The position numbers and the translations under genes were made by a program. Under the pieces are notes generated by a model. That model did no database searches and had not been told where the DNA came from. It saw nothing but the letters and a program-made list of their open reading frames with translations. A stretch of 64,000 bases of DNA from Acetivibrio clariflavus DSM 19732 (GTDB taxonomy: Bacteria > Bacillota > Clostridia > Acetivibrionales > Acetivibrionaceae), in NCBI RefSeq assembly GCF_000237085.1, contig NC_016627.1:1116001-1180000 (forward strand), written 5' to 3'. Shown piece after piece: positions 36,099 to 45,594 of the stretch. The stretch's first letter is position 1. Each line of letters opens with the position of its first letter.

Positions 36099-37901
36099 AT
36101 GAACACGAACAATCAAAAATTATTGGCTTGGGTAAAAGAAATGGCTGAAATGTGTCAGCCTGACAACATTTACTGGTGCGACGGTTCAGAAGAAGAAAAT
36201 CAGCGTCTTCTGAAAGAAATGGTGGACGCAGGAATGGCTACTCCGCTTAATCCTGAAAAACGTCCTGGTTGTTATCTTTTCCGCAGTGACGCTACTGACG
36301 TTGCACGTGTTGAAGACAGAACATTCATAGCTTCCAAAAAACAGGAAGATGCAGGTCCAACAAACAACTGGATTGACCCTGTTGAATTGAAAGCTACAAT
36401 GAAGGAGCTCTACAAAGGTTGCATGAAGGGTAGAACAATGTATGTTATACCTTTCTCAATGGGACCGATAGGTTCACCTATTTCAAAGATTGGTGTTGAA
36501 TTGACAGACAGCCCATACGTTGTAGTTAACATGCGTATAATGACTCGTATAGGCAGTAAAGTTCTTGAAGCATTAGGTGATGATGGAGAATTCGTTCCAT
36601 GCTTACACTCAGTAGGTGCACCTTTAGCTGAAGGAGAAAAAGATAAAAAATGGCCTTGTGCACCAATAGAAAAGAAATATATAAGCCACTTCCCAGAAGA
36701 AAAGACAATTTGGTCTTATGGTTCCGGTTACGGTGGAAATGCTCTTTTGGGTAAAAAGTGTTTTGCACTTCGTATAGCTTCTGTTATAGCTCGTGAAGAA
36801 GGTTGGCTTGCTGAACATATGCTCATCCTTCGTATCACAAATCCAAAAGGCGAGGTAAAATATATCGCCGGTGCATTCCCAAGTGCATGCGGTAAGACAA
36901 ATCTTGCTATGCTTGTACCAACTATTCCGGGATGGAAAGTTGAAACTATAGGTGATGATATAGCATGGATGAAATACGGTAAAGACGGCCGTTTGTATGC
37001 TATAAATCCTGAAGCAGGATTCTTCGGTGTTGCTCCTGGTACATCCATGAGTTCAAACCCGAATGCTATGAAGACTATAGAAAAGAATACAATATTCACT
37101 AACGTTGCATTAACTGATGATGGCGATGTTTGGTGGGAAGGTATCGGATACGATGCTCCTTCACATCTCATTGACTGGAAAGGTAATGATTGGGCACCGG
37201 GTGCTGAAGCTCCTGCAGCACATCCAAATGCTCGTTTTACAGCTCCTGCAAGTCAGTGTCCTTCAATTGCACCTGAATGGGAAGATCCAAATGGTGTGCC
37301 AATTTCAGCAATCCTTGTAGGAGGACGTCGTCCAACTACTATTCCTTTGGTACATGAAAGCTTCAGCTGGGAGCATGGTGTATTCATGGGATCCATCATG
37401 GGTTCAGAAATAACAGCTGCTGCTATATCCGACAATATTGGTAAAGTACGTCGTGACCCATTTGCTATGTTGCCATTCATCGGATACAATGTTGGTGACT
37501 ACTTGCAGCACTGGTTGGATGTAGGTGCTAAGTCCGAAGAAGGCAAGTTGCCGAAGATCTTCTATGTAAACTGGTTCCGTAAAGACAAAGACGGTAAATT
37601 CTTATGGCCAGGTTACGGTGAAAACAGCCGTGTTCTCAAGTGGATATTCGAAAGAGTATCAGGAGAAGGAAAAGCTGTTAAGACTCCTATCGGTTATATG
37701 CCTACACCTGATGCTATTGATACAACAGGACTTGATATTAGTGAAGAAACTATGGCTGAACTTCTCAAAGTCAACAAAGACGAATGGTTGAAGGAAGTTC
37801 AATCCATAAGAGAACATTATGCTAGCTATGGAGAAAAAGTTCCTAAAGCATTGATAGCTCAGTTGGATGCATTAGAACAACGTTTGAAAGAAAGCAACTA
37901 A
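36099..37901 (+). CDS. pckG: Phosphoenolpyruvate carboxykinase (GTP)
   Basis: A 600-residue GTP-type PEPCK of normal length. It interconverts oxaloacetate and PEP, and in Acetivibrio-like organisms it takes part in the PEP-to-pyruvate malate shunt (family knowledge). The catalytic P-loop [13 protein letters not shown], the metal region [13 protein letters not shown] and [14 protein letters not shown] are present, and [14 protein letters not shown] matches the GTP-dependent class. Codon use is more biased than its neighbours, consistent with high expression. AAGGGAGAA precedes the ATG, and a strong terminator follows, so it is monocistronic. Confidence 0.97.
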   Translation: MNTNNQKLLAWVKEMAEMCQPDNIYWCDGSEEENQRLLKEMVDAGMATPLNPEKRPGCYLFRSDATDVARVEDRTFIASKKQEDAGPTNNWIDPVELKATMKELYKGCMKGRTMYVIPFSMGPIGSPISKIGVELTDSPYVVVNMRIMTRIGSKVLEALGDDGEFVPCLHSVGAPLAEGEKDKKWPCAPIEKKYISHFPEEKTIWSYGSGYGGNALLGKKCFALRIASVIAREEGWLAEHMLILRITNPKGEVKYIAGAFPSACGKTNLAMLVPTIPGWKVETIGDDIAWMKYGKDGRLYAINPEAGFFGVAPGTSMSSNPNAMKTIEKNTIFTNVALTDDGDVWWEGIGYDAPSHLIDWKGNDWAPGAEAPAAHPNARFTAPASQCPSIAPEWEDPNGVPISAILVGGRRPTTIPLVHESFSWEHGVFMGSIMGSEITAAAISDNIGKVRRDPFAMLPFIGYNVGDYLQHWLDVGAKSEEGKLPKIFYVNWFRKDKDGKFLWPGYGENSRVLKWIFERVSGEGKAVKTPIGYMPTPDAIDTTGLDISEETMAELLKVNKDEWLKEVQSIREHYASYGEKVPKALIAQLDALEQRLKESN

Positions 37902-37914
37902 GATTTTACAATAT

Positions 37915-37949
37915 AAACCGGATGACAGTTTTGATTTGTCATCCGGTTT
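37915..37949 (+). terminator. Rho-independent terminator of pckG
   Basis: A perfect 13-bp stem, AAACCGGATGACA / TGTCATCCGGTTT, with a 9-base loop, followed by GTTTATTTAT. Confidence 0.88.
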
Positions 37950-37979
37950 GTTTATTTATACAGGCAAAAGAAAAAATAG

Positions 37980-38879
37980 TTATGAACAGAAATATTTAAG
38001 TATAAAAAGACATATTCCTAAAGTCCAAAGATAAAAGGCGAAAATAGAAAAATAGGGAAATATAAAAAACAAAATTACTCCTAAGACTATGGATATCAGC
38101 CCCGATAATGAAAGCTTGTTTTGATGGCTATAAGCATTGAAAATGGAGTGTTGTCTGAAATGCTCATAGGGTAATTGCTTTATGTACAGCAAGTCCTTTG
38201 TTTTTGTAAAAGCAGGTATGTAACCGATTAGCCCGCGAGCATAGATTTCCATCCATACATCTTTGGAGAGAGCAGGATTGTCTAAAGAATCGCTTTGTGC
38301 GATATATCTAATTCTATTGTTGTTAATTAAAGAGTTTGAACTTAAGCTCGGAACTAATCCTCTAACGTATATGCGATTTCTTTTTTTTAAGTGAATAGTT
38401 TTAATTACACCTTTTCCAGGAGGTGCAATGTACATAAAAGTATTCTCGCCCAGTGTTGCTGTATAGGGAGTGAATTTGTTCGGACAAATATATGAATTTG
38501 CGTCAATGTAACAGCGGAATCCATGCTTATCGTATATTTTCAGCCATAAGCGGCCTTTATTGTATATTTTGGAAACCAAATAGACCTTGTCATACCTTTT
38601 TAGACATATTTTGATTTCGGAACTGAAATCGGGTTTCTCATAGCATAATAAGTTGTCCTCCATTACGAAGCAGTAGTTATCAAGGTCTATAAGTTTGGTC
38701 TTGCTGTTGATGAAACCAATAAAAAAATTATCTTCAAGGACTTCGATCCACTGCTGATCGTTTTCCCAAGATGAATATCCAAGATCAATTATTCCACCAT
38801 CTCTTATTTTTTTTACAGTGGAATAAGAAAAGCCTTTTCCACTATATACATAAGTACCACCGATGACCATCTTTTTCAT
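37980..38879 (-). CDS. Unknown protein with SH3-like repeats and C-terminal membrane hairpin
   Basis: I do not recognise this gene. The product, about 299 residues, starts with MKKMVIGGTYVYSGKGFSYSTV. It is rich in beta-strand pattern, with repeated segments of the kind WIEVLEDNFFIGFI, WLKIYDKHGFRCYI and WMEIYARGLIGYI that resemble bacterial SH3 repeats. The C-terminal 45 residues form two membrane helices. There is no N-terminal signal peptide, so the repeats are probably cytoplasmic. The start is uncertain: GAGGT lies 11 bases before 38879, while ATGs at 38888 and 38927 are also in frame. It faces pckG and stands alone. Confidence 0.6.
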   Translation of the reverse strand: MKKMVIGGTYVYSGKGFSYSTVKKIRDGGIIDLGYSSWENDQQWIEVLEDNFFIGFINSKTKLIDLDNYCFVMEDNLLCYEKPDFSSEIKICLKRYDKVYLVSKIYNKGRLWLKIYDKHGFRCYIDANSYICPNKFTPYTATLGENTFMYIAPPGKGVIKTIHLKKRNRIYVRGLVPSLSSNSLINNNRIRYIAQSDSLDNPALSKDVWMEIYARGLIGYIPAFTKTKDLLYIKQLPYEHFRQHSIFNAYSHQNKLSLSGLISIVLGVILFFIFPYFSIFAFYLWTLGICLFILKYFCS

Positions 38880-39031
38880 TGTATGCATTACCTCACAAAG
38901 TTTGGTAAACATCTTATATTTTACCATAATTTTTGTTGGGTGTATATATGAATATCTATAATAATTGATAAAAAGTTATATTTGTTATAAATTGAATTCT
39001 ATTGTTGAAAAATTGAAAGTTTATTATGTAA

Positions 39032-39787
39032 TTAATTATTGTTATATAGCTTATATAAGCTTCTATAGTCGGGATTGGTAGATGACTCCAGCAAGTAAGC
39101 CGATACATTTGAACCAGGCTTTCTGTGATTGTTTAATGCATATATTATGTTTTCGGCTGAAGTTATTCCCACTCCATGGCCATAGTAATAATTATTTCCC
39201 AAATCAATAGCATTCTCACCCTGCCATTCAGGAGTTAACGGATCTACATCGGGATTTTTAAAATATCTGCAATCGCCAGGAAAAATATCCGGTGGTTTTC
39301 GGTTGGTACTCACTCTAAGTTTTCCACTGAGATTTTGCCAATCCATCAGGTAGATATCATTGAATATGCGGTTGAACAGTTCGGTACCGAAAGTATCCAA
39401 CACAGCTTTATAATAGACTATGACAATTGCAGTAGCACATTCAGTACCATATAACCAACCATTGTTATAAATGTCGTTAATGGCTTTGGATGGCTGCACA
39501 TTGCTTTTTAATAAAAAACCGCCTTCTGGGGTTCGCCTCCAATAATACTCATTGCATTCCGAGTTTTTAAAGGTTTTGAAACGTAATCGACTTCTAAACA
39601 GCTTCTTGGAAGCGTTTATAATATTTTTCCTCATATCAAGAATAAAATATAGTTCCTGGGCTGAGGAAAATCTGTAATTATAACTGCTTTTATTCATTAT
39701 GTTTATAATCTTCAATTTGATTTCATCATTGCCGATGTCGGGTATGACGGTATCAACATCAACAACATTGCCGGATATAGTCAGCAT
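39032..39787 (-). CDS. tgl: Protein-glutamine gamma-glutamyltransferase, spore-coat type (Tgl)
   Basis: A 251-residue protein matching Bacillus Tgl in length and motifs. Tgl crosslinks spore coat proteins through glutamyl-lysine bonds. The catalytic cysteine is C117 in LYGTECATAIVIVYYKAVLD, one position from the Bacillus Cys116. SAQELYFILDMRKNI and the YYYGHGVGITSAENII segment are also conserved. It overlaps the upstream gene by 7 bases, so the two are co-translated. It is the clearest sign of sporulation in the window; sigma-E or sigma-K control is expected but not shown. Confidence 0.9.
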   Translation of the reverse strand: MLTISGNVVDVDTVIPDIGNDEIKLKIINIMNKSSYNYRFSSAQELYFILDMRKNIINASKKLFRSRLRFKTFKNSECNEYYWRRTPEGGFLLKSNVQPSKAINDIYNNGWLYGTECATAIVIVYYKAVLDTFGTELFNRIFNDIYLMDWQNLSGKLRVSTNRKPPDIFPGDCRYFKNPDVDPLTPEWQGENAIDLGNNYYYGHGVGITSAENIIYALNNHRKPGSNVSAYLLESSTNPDYRSLYKLYNNN

Positions 39788-40761
39788 ATTGAACCTCCTA
39801 ACTTGGCAGCTGATATTTTAAGTTGTTCAGTTATGGGATAGCGAATCCAGCTGTTCCACGAATAAACATTTTGGTTGTGTAATATAAAGGAGTAATTGGA
39901 AAGCAGTATTTGGCTGTTTATATCTAAAGTATTGAATATATTCAGTTGACGTTTTTCATCTTCGGACAAATTACCTTCAATTGTACCATCTCTGGAAACA
40001 TTTTTAAAAAGGTACTTGGCACCTAAGGAGACTTCAAATGGCGATGGGTCGGGCATCTGCTGAAAACTTTCACCGGTATAATATATAAACGGAAGATTTT
40101 CTTTTAGCCAATAGCGTACATTTCTGTATAGCAATTCTTTTGGCAGACTGCTGTTTTTAATTACAGGAATAAATTTGAGAAGTTCTTTAGTCAACTCAAC
40201 TTCTTTCTCGTCTTCTGAATTGAAACTTTCTGCCAACATTAATATACAGTTGGGATCACGGCATTCGAAAAATGCCCAGACCATGTCATGGATAAATAAG
40301 CCTTGTTTATAACGATTGTAAATAATTTCTTTTATTACCGGGAGTATTGAATAGTCCTTGTATTCTCTGACAAGTATTATTGCGCAGGAATCCAGTATAT
40401 CCGTATACTCTCCTCTTGACATGGTATCATCTTTACCGGTTTGAAGTATCCATTTGAGTGTTTCGGCGACATCGATGTTTTTAGTTAACTCACTGAAACG
40501 GGAAAAACTTTTGGAACGAATACTTTTTACTACGTCTAGAACTTTTTTGTTTCTTGAGTTTAAGTATCTGGATAAGGATGGTTTGCTAATTTGAGGCGAA
40601 AGTATGTACAATGTCGGAAAACTAAGGTTGTCTTCATTTATTAAATTTAAAGCTTTTGATGGGTTTCTGACAAGCAGTTTATGAAAATAGTAAGACAGAT
40701 TTCTGTTTCCTCTGTCAAGTCGCATCTTGTCTAAAGTGCTTAATGTGGATATATCGACCAT
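39781..40761 (-). CDS. Unknown protein translationally coupled to tgl
   Basis: I do not recognise the family. The product has 326 residues, mostly alpha-helical by pattern, without signal peptide or membrane helices. Repeated helix pairs suggest an ARM/HEAT-like scaffold, for example ILPVIKEIIYNRYKQGLFIHDMVWAFFEC. GAGGTT lies 6 bases before the ATG at 40761; the in-frame TTG four codons earlier overlaps that site. Its stop lies inside tgl, so it is probably made in the same compartment and time, and a role in spore coat assembly is a reasonable guess. Confidence 0.7.
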   Translation of the reverse strand: MVDISTLSTLDKMRLDRGNRNLSYYFHKLLVRNPSKALNLINEDNLSFPTLYILSPQISKPSLSRYLNSRNKKVLDVVKSIRSKSFSRFSELTKNIDVAETLKWILQTGKDDTMSRGEYTDILDSCAIILVREYKDYSILPVIKEIIYNRYKQGLFIHDMVWAFFECRDPNCILMLAESFNSEDEKEVELTKELLKFIPVIKNSSLPKELLYRNVRYWLKENLPFIYYTGESFQQMPDPSPFEVSLGAKYLFKNVSRDGTIEGNLSEDEKRQLNIFNTLDINSQILLSNYSFILHNQNVYSWNSWIRYPITEQLKISAAKLGGSIC

Positions 40762-40932
40762 ATTTAACCTCAAATCTTAAAGTTATACTATTAATATTAA
40801 TATGCACTTTAAGGTTTAAACGGAACATGATTTGGAATTTTATTATGATGAGTGAAGCTTTTTGAAAAGGTACGGCTTCAAAGAAAGGAAAAATCCATGG
40901 GAAAGCTTTTTGCATAAAAAAGAAAAGAGAAA

Positions 40933-40968
40933 ATGCCTTGCAATAGATACATATCTATTACAAGGCAT
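40933..40968 (-). terminator. Terminator of the orphan trpB (possibly bidirectional)
   Basis: Arms ATGCCTTG (40933-40940) and CAAGGCAT (40961-40968), with inner AATAGATA/TCTATT pairing. T-rich sequence follows on the minus strand, and a T7 run is on the plus strand side. It lies 25 bases past the trpB stop. Confidence 0.8.
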
Positions 40969-40992
40969 GATTTTTTTAATTCCATTTACATT

Positions 40993-42183
40993 CTATTTAT
41001 TTTCACCTAATATTCTTGCAATTTCTGCAACGTCTTTATCTCCGCGACCTGAAAGACAGATAACTACAATTTTATCCTTATCAAGAGTACCTGCAAGCTT
41101 TATACCATAAGATACGGCATGGGAGCTTTCAATTGCAGGGATGATAGCTTCTACTTTTGAAAGTTTTAAAAAGGCATCAATTGCTTCCTTATCTGTAACA
41201 GTGACATATTGAGCTCTTCCACTGTCTTTGTAGAATGAATGTTCAGGACCTACACCGGGGTAGTCGAGTCCAGCGGCTATTGAGTAAACCGGAAGCGGTT
41301 CTCCCTTGTCATCTTGCAATAAGTAACATTTAAATCCGTGAATGATACCGGGAGTTCCCGCAGTTAATGTCGCTGCATGATCGGGTGTGTCAAGACCTTT
41401 ACCGGCAGGTTCCACACCAATCATTTTAACGTCCTTATCATCATAAAATGGTGCAAACATTCCAATAGCATTACTTCCTCCGCCTACACAGGCAATGAGG
41501 TAATCGGGCAATCTGCCTTCAAGCTCTAAGATTTGCTGTTTGGTTTCCCGACCTATGACCGATTGGAAATGCTTGACTATTTCAGGATATGGATCCGGAC
41601 CTACTGCAGAACCTAACATATAGAAGGTATTTTCATAGTTCTCGACCAAATCATTCAAAGCCTCATCAACTGCATCTTTAAGTGTACGAGTACCTGTTTT
41701 GACAGGAACAACTTTTGCACCTAAAAGTTCCATTCTGAACACGTTCAATGCCTGTCTTCTGGTGTCCTCTTCACCCATGTATATGATACATTCCATATTG
41801 AATAAAGCACAAGCGGTTGCGGTAGCTACACCGTGCTGTCCGGCACCGGTCTCAGCAATTATTCTCTTTTTGCCAAGACGTTTTGCAAGGAGAGCTTGTC
41901 CAAGGGTATTGTTAATTTTATGCGCACCCATGTGGTTTAAGTCTTCTCGCTTTAAATAGATTTTTGCACCGCCGATTTCTTCTGTAAGTCTTTTGGCAAA
42001 ATATAGGGGATTCGGTCTGCCGACAAAGTATTTGAAATAGTAATCAAGTTCCTTTATAAATTCAGGGTCATCCTTATACTGATAGAATGCTTCTTTTACT
42101 TCGTCCAAAACCTTTTCCAGTTTTTCGGGTACAAACCGTCCTCCGTAATCACCAAAAAAACCTTTGCTATCTGGTAAACTCAT
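40993..42183 (-). CDS. Second tryptophan synthase beta subunit, orphan class-1 TrpB
   Basis: A 396-residue class-1 TrpB with the PLP lysine K89 (GAHKINN) and the catalytic glutamate E111 (AETGAGQHG). It is clearly paralogous to the T-box controlled TrpB at 6046-7230 but differs at NHMGAHK, where Met replaces the usual Thr. It has no adjacent trpA and no T-box. GAGAGGAGAAG precedes the ATG. It may salvage free indole or pair with the distant TrpA under other conditions. The reaction is well supported; its separate role is inferred. Confidence 0.92.
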   Translation of the reverse strand: MSLPDSKGFFGDYGGRFVPEKLEKVLDEVKEAFYQYKDDPEFIKELDYYFKYFVGRPNPLYFAKRLTEEIGGAKIYLKREDLNHMGAHKINNTLGQALLAKRLGKKRIIAETGAGQHGVATATACALFNMECIIYMGEEDTRRQALNVFRMELLGAKVVPVKTGTRTLKDAVDEALNDLVENYENTFYMLGSAVGPDPYPEIVKHFQSVIGRETKQQILELEGRLPDYLIACVGGGSNAIGMFAPFYDDKDVKMIGVEPAGKGLDTPDHAATLTAGTPGIIHGFKCYLLQDDKGEPLPVYSIAAGLDYPGVGPEHSFYKDSGRAQYVTVTDKEAIDAFLKLSKVEAIIPAIESSHAVSYGIKLAGTLDKDKIVVICLSGRGDKDVAEIARILGENK

Positions 42184-42351
42184 CCCACTCTTCTCCTCTC
42201 ATCTAAAATATAAAGCCTATATAGGCCCAAATAGCATATCCTTTTCCCGAAAAAAACTTAGAAGAATAATATATTTAGAAATTTTTTCCGAGAACATATA
42301 GGCCAAAAAACTCTTTAAAATAATTATACTCTAAATTTTAATTTTATTAAA
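42184..42351 (-). promoter_or_regulatory. Promoter and repeat-containing leader of the orphan trpB
   Basis: On the minus strand, TTTAAT (42351-42346), a 17-base spacer and TATAAT (42328-42323) form a promoter. The leader of about 130 bases starts with GGCCTATAT (42304-42296) and later has the perfect palindrome GCCTATATAGGC (42215-42226), about 20 bases before the ribosome site. Both GCCTATAT copies can pair with the same ATATAGGC arm, giving two exclusive hairpins. The remaining upstream sequence to 42545 is AT-rich spacer. Confidence 0.5.
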
Positions 42352-42545
42352 GATATAAGTTGAACAGTAAAGTGATTATTTCTACTTTTTTGTGAAAGGA
42401 ATTTATGGAATTAATGTCGGATTTTAGTTTGGGAAATACTGCTCCCAAAATTTATTATTTTATGATAAAATATTTTATGTTGCTGTCACATGGACAATAT
42501 TGAGCAGGCATTAAAATTAATAAAAAAGATTATAAGGAGGTTTTG

Positions 42546-43445
42546 ATGAGTAGGTTAATTGGAAAGATTGTTTTTTGTGTTTTGGTGCTTACAGCATGTC
42601 TTGGTTCGGTATTTTATTGTGAGGCTAGTGATTTGAAAGAACAGATATTTGTGACTGTTAAAGTAAATGACCAGTGCATCAAAATGGATACCCAACCCTA
42701 TATAAAGAGCGGAAGGGTATATGTTCCAATACGTTTTGTTGCTGAAGCTTTAGGGGCAAAAGTGGATTGGAACGCTGAGCAAAACAAAGTTATAATTAGT
42801 AAAAAGGAAGATATTGAAGCTGAAGAATTGAATGAAACAGTTACTGAAGCTGTTTATGCAGATGAAAAGAAATCAATACAGTTGACGATTGGAAGTAATG
42901 AGTTAATTGCTTACGGTGAAGAAAAGCAAATGGATGCTGCGCCGGAAATAGTAAATGGACGTACAATGATACCGATAAGGTTTGTTTCTGAAAATCTTGA
43001 TTGCAATGTAATATGGAGCGATCTTACCTATTCGGTGCTTATATATAAAGATGACATTGCTGTTCCGAAGGAATTAATTGAGGATAGATGGTATACCGAT
43101 GAAGATTTGATATGGCTTGCCCGTATAGTACATGTAGAAGTAAAAGGATTATCCATTAACGGCAAGGTTGCTGTTGCCAATGTTGTATTAAATAGAGTAA
43201 AGAGTCCGGGTTTTCCAAATACAATATATGATGTAATTTTTGCTAAAGGACAATTTCCGCCGGCTCATAAGCCTGGGTTTAAGGAACTGGTACCTTCGAG
43301 GGATTGTATTATTGCTGCTAAGATGGCTTTGCACGGAATAAACAATGTTGGGGAATGTTTGTATTTTAATAATGTTCCATTTAAAAGTAATAATGTAGTT
43401 CTCTATAAAAGAATAGACGGAGAATACTTCTATTGCAAAAAGTAA
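42546..43445 (+). CDS. Secreted stalk-domain protein with SleB-type cell wall hydrolase domain
   Basis: A 299-residue protein. A signal peptide (residues 1-27) is followed by two copper-amine-oxidase-like stalk domains (about 33-85 and 110-167, each with the RxxVPIRFVxExL motif) and a SleB/hydrolase_2 domain (about 185-297) with LARIVHVEVKG and VAVANVVLNRVKS. E198 is the likely catalytic glutamate. SleB domains cleave peptidoglycan and are used in spore germination and cell-wall turnover. AAGGAGG stands 5 bases before the ATG at 42546. Transcribed alone, with a strong terminator downstream. Confidence 0.88.
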   Translation: MSRLIGKIVFCVLVLTACLGSVFYCEASDLKEQIFVTVKVNDQCIKMDTQPYIKSGRVYVPIRFVAEALGAKVDWNAEQNKVIISKKEDIEAEELNETVTEAVYADEKKSIQLTIGSNELIAYGEEKQMDAAPEIVNGRTMIPIRFVSENLDCNVIWSDLTYSVLIYKDDIAVPKELIEDRWYTDEDLIWLARIVHVEVKGLSINGKVAVANVVLNRVKSPGFPNTIYDVIFAKGQFPPAHKPGFKELVPSRDCIIAAKMALHGINNVGECLYFNNVPFKSNNVVLYKRIDGEYFYCKK

Positions 43446-43574
43446 AGATATAAGATATAAAATAAAGTGAAATAAGAAGCAAAATAAGAATACATAAAAC
43501 TTCAGAAAAAATACACAAAATCTTCACAAAAAAGACACAAAAATAAAGTATATTAATAATACGACAAACTTCAA

Positions 43575-43629
43575 AAAAAAGCCTGTCTTAACAATTAATT
43601 GCAAAATTAATTTTAAGACAGGCTTTTTT
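43575..43629. terminator. Bidirectional terminator
   Basis: GCCTGTCTTAA (43581-43591) pairs with TTAAGACAGGC (43613-43623). An A-run lies before and a T-run after, so it can work in both directions; here it ends the SleB-type gene. The rest of this 380-base gap holds the zinc operon promoter. Confidence 0.88.
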
Positions 43630-43769
43630 CGTTTTTTCAAAACTTCCATTTTATATCTTTGTTTTAATGTTTTATTCTAATTTGAAATAATTTAAAAAAG
43701 TTATGATTCAGAGGATTTACCAGGAAACAAACTGCAGACTTAAGGGGTGTAAATTTATCTGATTTTGTG

Positions 43770-43800
43770 TATAATATATAAATGCGAATGATTTGCATTT
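43770..43800 (+). promoter_or_regulatory. -10 element and Zur-like operator of the zinc uptake operon
   Basis: TATAAT (43770-43775) is followed at once by an inverted repeat, AAATGCGAAT (43780-43789) and ATTTGCATTT (43791-43800), with one central base and nine of ten positions matching. This looks like a Zur-family box placed to block transcription when zinc is abundant. The assignment is inferred from position and the downstream genes. Confidence 0.6.
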
Positions 43801-43825
43801 GCATAATTTAAGTGGAGGATATATT

Positions 43826-44797
43826 ATGAAATTAATTAGGATTTTACCGATATTATTGGCAGCAATACTGATTTTGACTTCCTGTGGGAAGACTTACTCA
43901 AAGAATTCAAATGTTGACACAGAAGAAAACGGAATTACCATAGTAACATCCTTTTATCCTATGTATATTTTTACAAAAAATATTACGAAGGATGTTAATG
44001 GGGTAAAAGTAATAAATATGGCTGAACCGAAAACAGGATGTCTTCATGATTACCAGATGACCCCATCCGATATGAAAAAGGTTGAACAGGCAGATATTAT
44101 GGTTATTAATGGAGCCGGACTGGAGAGTTTTATTGAAAAAATTATAAAAGAAAGGCCTCAGTTAAAAATAATTGAAGCAAGCAAAGGCCTTGAACTTCTG
44201 AATGGCGAAAGTTCCCATGAAAGCGGGGACATTGAAGAGGACGAACATGAGGAGGATAGTGAACAAAAAGACCATGAGCACAGTGTAAACGCCCATGTAT
44301 GGGTAAGTATAACAGGAGCAATAGCTGAAGTCAAAAATATAGGTGAACAGTTAGCAGCTGCGGATCCTGATAATGCCGAAAAGTATCGAAAAAATACCGA
44401 AGAGTACGTTAAAAAGCTGGAGGCTCAAAGGGAAAAAATGCTCAATGCTCTAAAAGGTATTGAGAACAGAAATATTGTTACCTTTCATGAAGCCTTTCCA
44501 TACTTTGCAAAAGAGTTTGATCTAAATGTAATTGAGATAATTGAGACCGAGGAGGGAAGTTCACCTAGTGCTGGGGAATTGGCCGGTAAGATAAAAAAGA
44601 TAAAAGAATCCAATGTAAAGGCTCTTTTTACAGACCCGCAGAATGTAACAAATATAGTACAGACTGTTTCGAAGGAAACAGGAATTAAAGTATATGAATT
44701 GGATCCGGTAGTAACCGGTCCTGAGGAACCGGATTTGGATGCATATATAAAAGCAATGGATAAAAATTTGGATGTATTGTTAGAGGCGTTGAAATGA
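43826..44797 (+). CDS. znuA: Zinc ABC transporter substrate-binding lipoprotein (ZnuA/AdcA-like)
   Basis: A 323-residue cluster-A1 metal-binding lipoprotein. The lipobox LTSCGK puts the lipidated cysteine at position 20. The acidic, histidine-rich loop (HESGDIEEDEHEEDSEQKDHEH) before NAHVW is typical of zinc-specific members, and the other ligands sit in GCLHDYQMTPSD and VTFHEAFPYFA. It captures Zn2+ outside the cell for ZnuBC. GGAGG lies 7 bases before the ATG. The next gene overlaps its stop. Confidence 0.92.
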   Translation: MKLIRILPILLAAILILTSCGKTYSKNSNVDTEENGITIVTSFYPMYIFTKNITKDVNGVKVINMAEPKTGCLHDYQMTPSDMKKVEQADIMVINGAGLESFIEKIIKERPQLKIIEASKGLELLNGESSHESGDIEEDEHEEDSEQKDHEHSVNAHVWVSITGAIAEVKNIGEQLAAADPDNAEKYRKNTEEYVKKLEAQREKMLNALKGIENRNIVTFHEAFPYFAKEFDLNVIEIIETEEGSSPSAGELAGKIKKIKESNVKALFTDPQNVTNIVQTVSKETGIKVYELDPVVTGPEEPDLDAYIKAMDKNLDVLLEALK

Positions 44798-45594
44798 TGA
44801 GAGAAAAACATACTGCATGCTGTCAGAATAGTTGCCACGGTTTATGCTGTACAAAGATTGAGAATTTTGGAGTAACTTTCGGGAAAACGCAGGTTTTGAA
44901 AGATGTTAATCTCCATATACACTGCGGAGAGCTTACGGCTCTAATTGGACCAAATGGTGCAGGGAAGAGTACTCTCCTAAAGTCTATTCTGGGAGAGGTA
45001 AAACATACCGGAGAGCTTAAATTTATGGATGCAAAAGGAGAAAAACACGATAAACCTTTGATAGGTTATGTTCCACAGCATTTGAGCTTTGATACCGGCT
45101 CTCCTATAAGTGTATTTGATTTGTTTATGTCGTGTCTTGTAAAAACACCTTCATGGTTGTATAAGCCAAAGGGAATAAGAAAGAAAGTGGAGGAAAGCCT
45201 GGCTAAAGTTAAAGCGGAACACTTGATAGACCGTCGCTTAGGTGCTCTGTCGGGAGGCGAACTTCAGAGAGTGCTGCTTGCCCTTGCATTAGAACCTGTT
45301 CCGCATCTTTTGCTTTTGGATGAGCCGGTATCCGGGATTGACCAAAACGGTCTGGAGATGTTTTACAATACTTTGATAGAACTTAAGGAAAACTATGACC
45401 TTTCCATAATTTTGGTTTCCCATGATCTTGATTTTGTTCTAAGATATGCCGACAGGGTAGTATTGATAAAAGGTACGGTATTGGCCAGCGGCTCACCTTT
45501 AGAAATGTCAAAAAATGAAATGCTGTTAGAGACTTTCGGAATGTCATGGTTTAAAGATTATTCCGATAAAAACAGGGGGGATAGCAATCAATGA
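44794..45594 (+). CDS. znuC: Zinc ABC transporter ATPase with Cys-rich N-terminal extension
   Basis: A 266-residue ABC ATPase. The Walker A is GPNGAGKST (52-60), the signature LSGGELQRV and the Walker B LLLLDEPVSGID. It powers the ZnuB permease. The first 20 residues are an unusual extension, HTACCQNSCHGLCC, with five cysteines and two histidines, which could bind zinc and sense its level in the cytoplasm. The ATG overlaps the znuA stop (ATGA) and the gene overlaps znuB by 4 bases. Confidence 0.92.
   Translation: MMREKHTACCQNSCHGLCCTKIENFGVTFGKTQVLKDVNLHIHCGELTALIGPNGAGKSTLLKSILGEVKHTGELKFMDAKGEKHDKPLIGYVPQHLSFDTGSPISVFDLFMSCLVKTPSWLYKPKGIRKKVEESLAKVKAEHLIDRRLGALSGGELQRVLLALALEPVPHLLLLDEPVSGIDQNGLEMFYNTLIELKENYDLSIILVSHDLDFVLRYADRVVLIKGTVLASGSPLEMSKNEMLLETFGMSWFKDYSDKNRGDSNQ

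Noticed and set aside
40862-41110. Plus-strand open frame near the end of the orphan trpB
   Set aside because: It crosses a terminator hairpin and is antisense to trpB.
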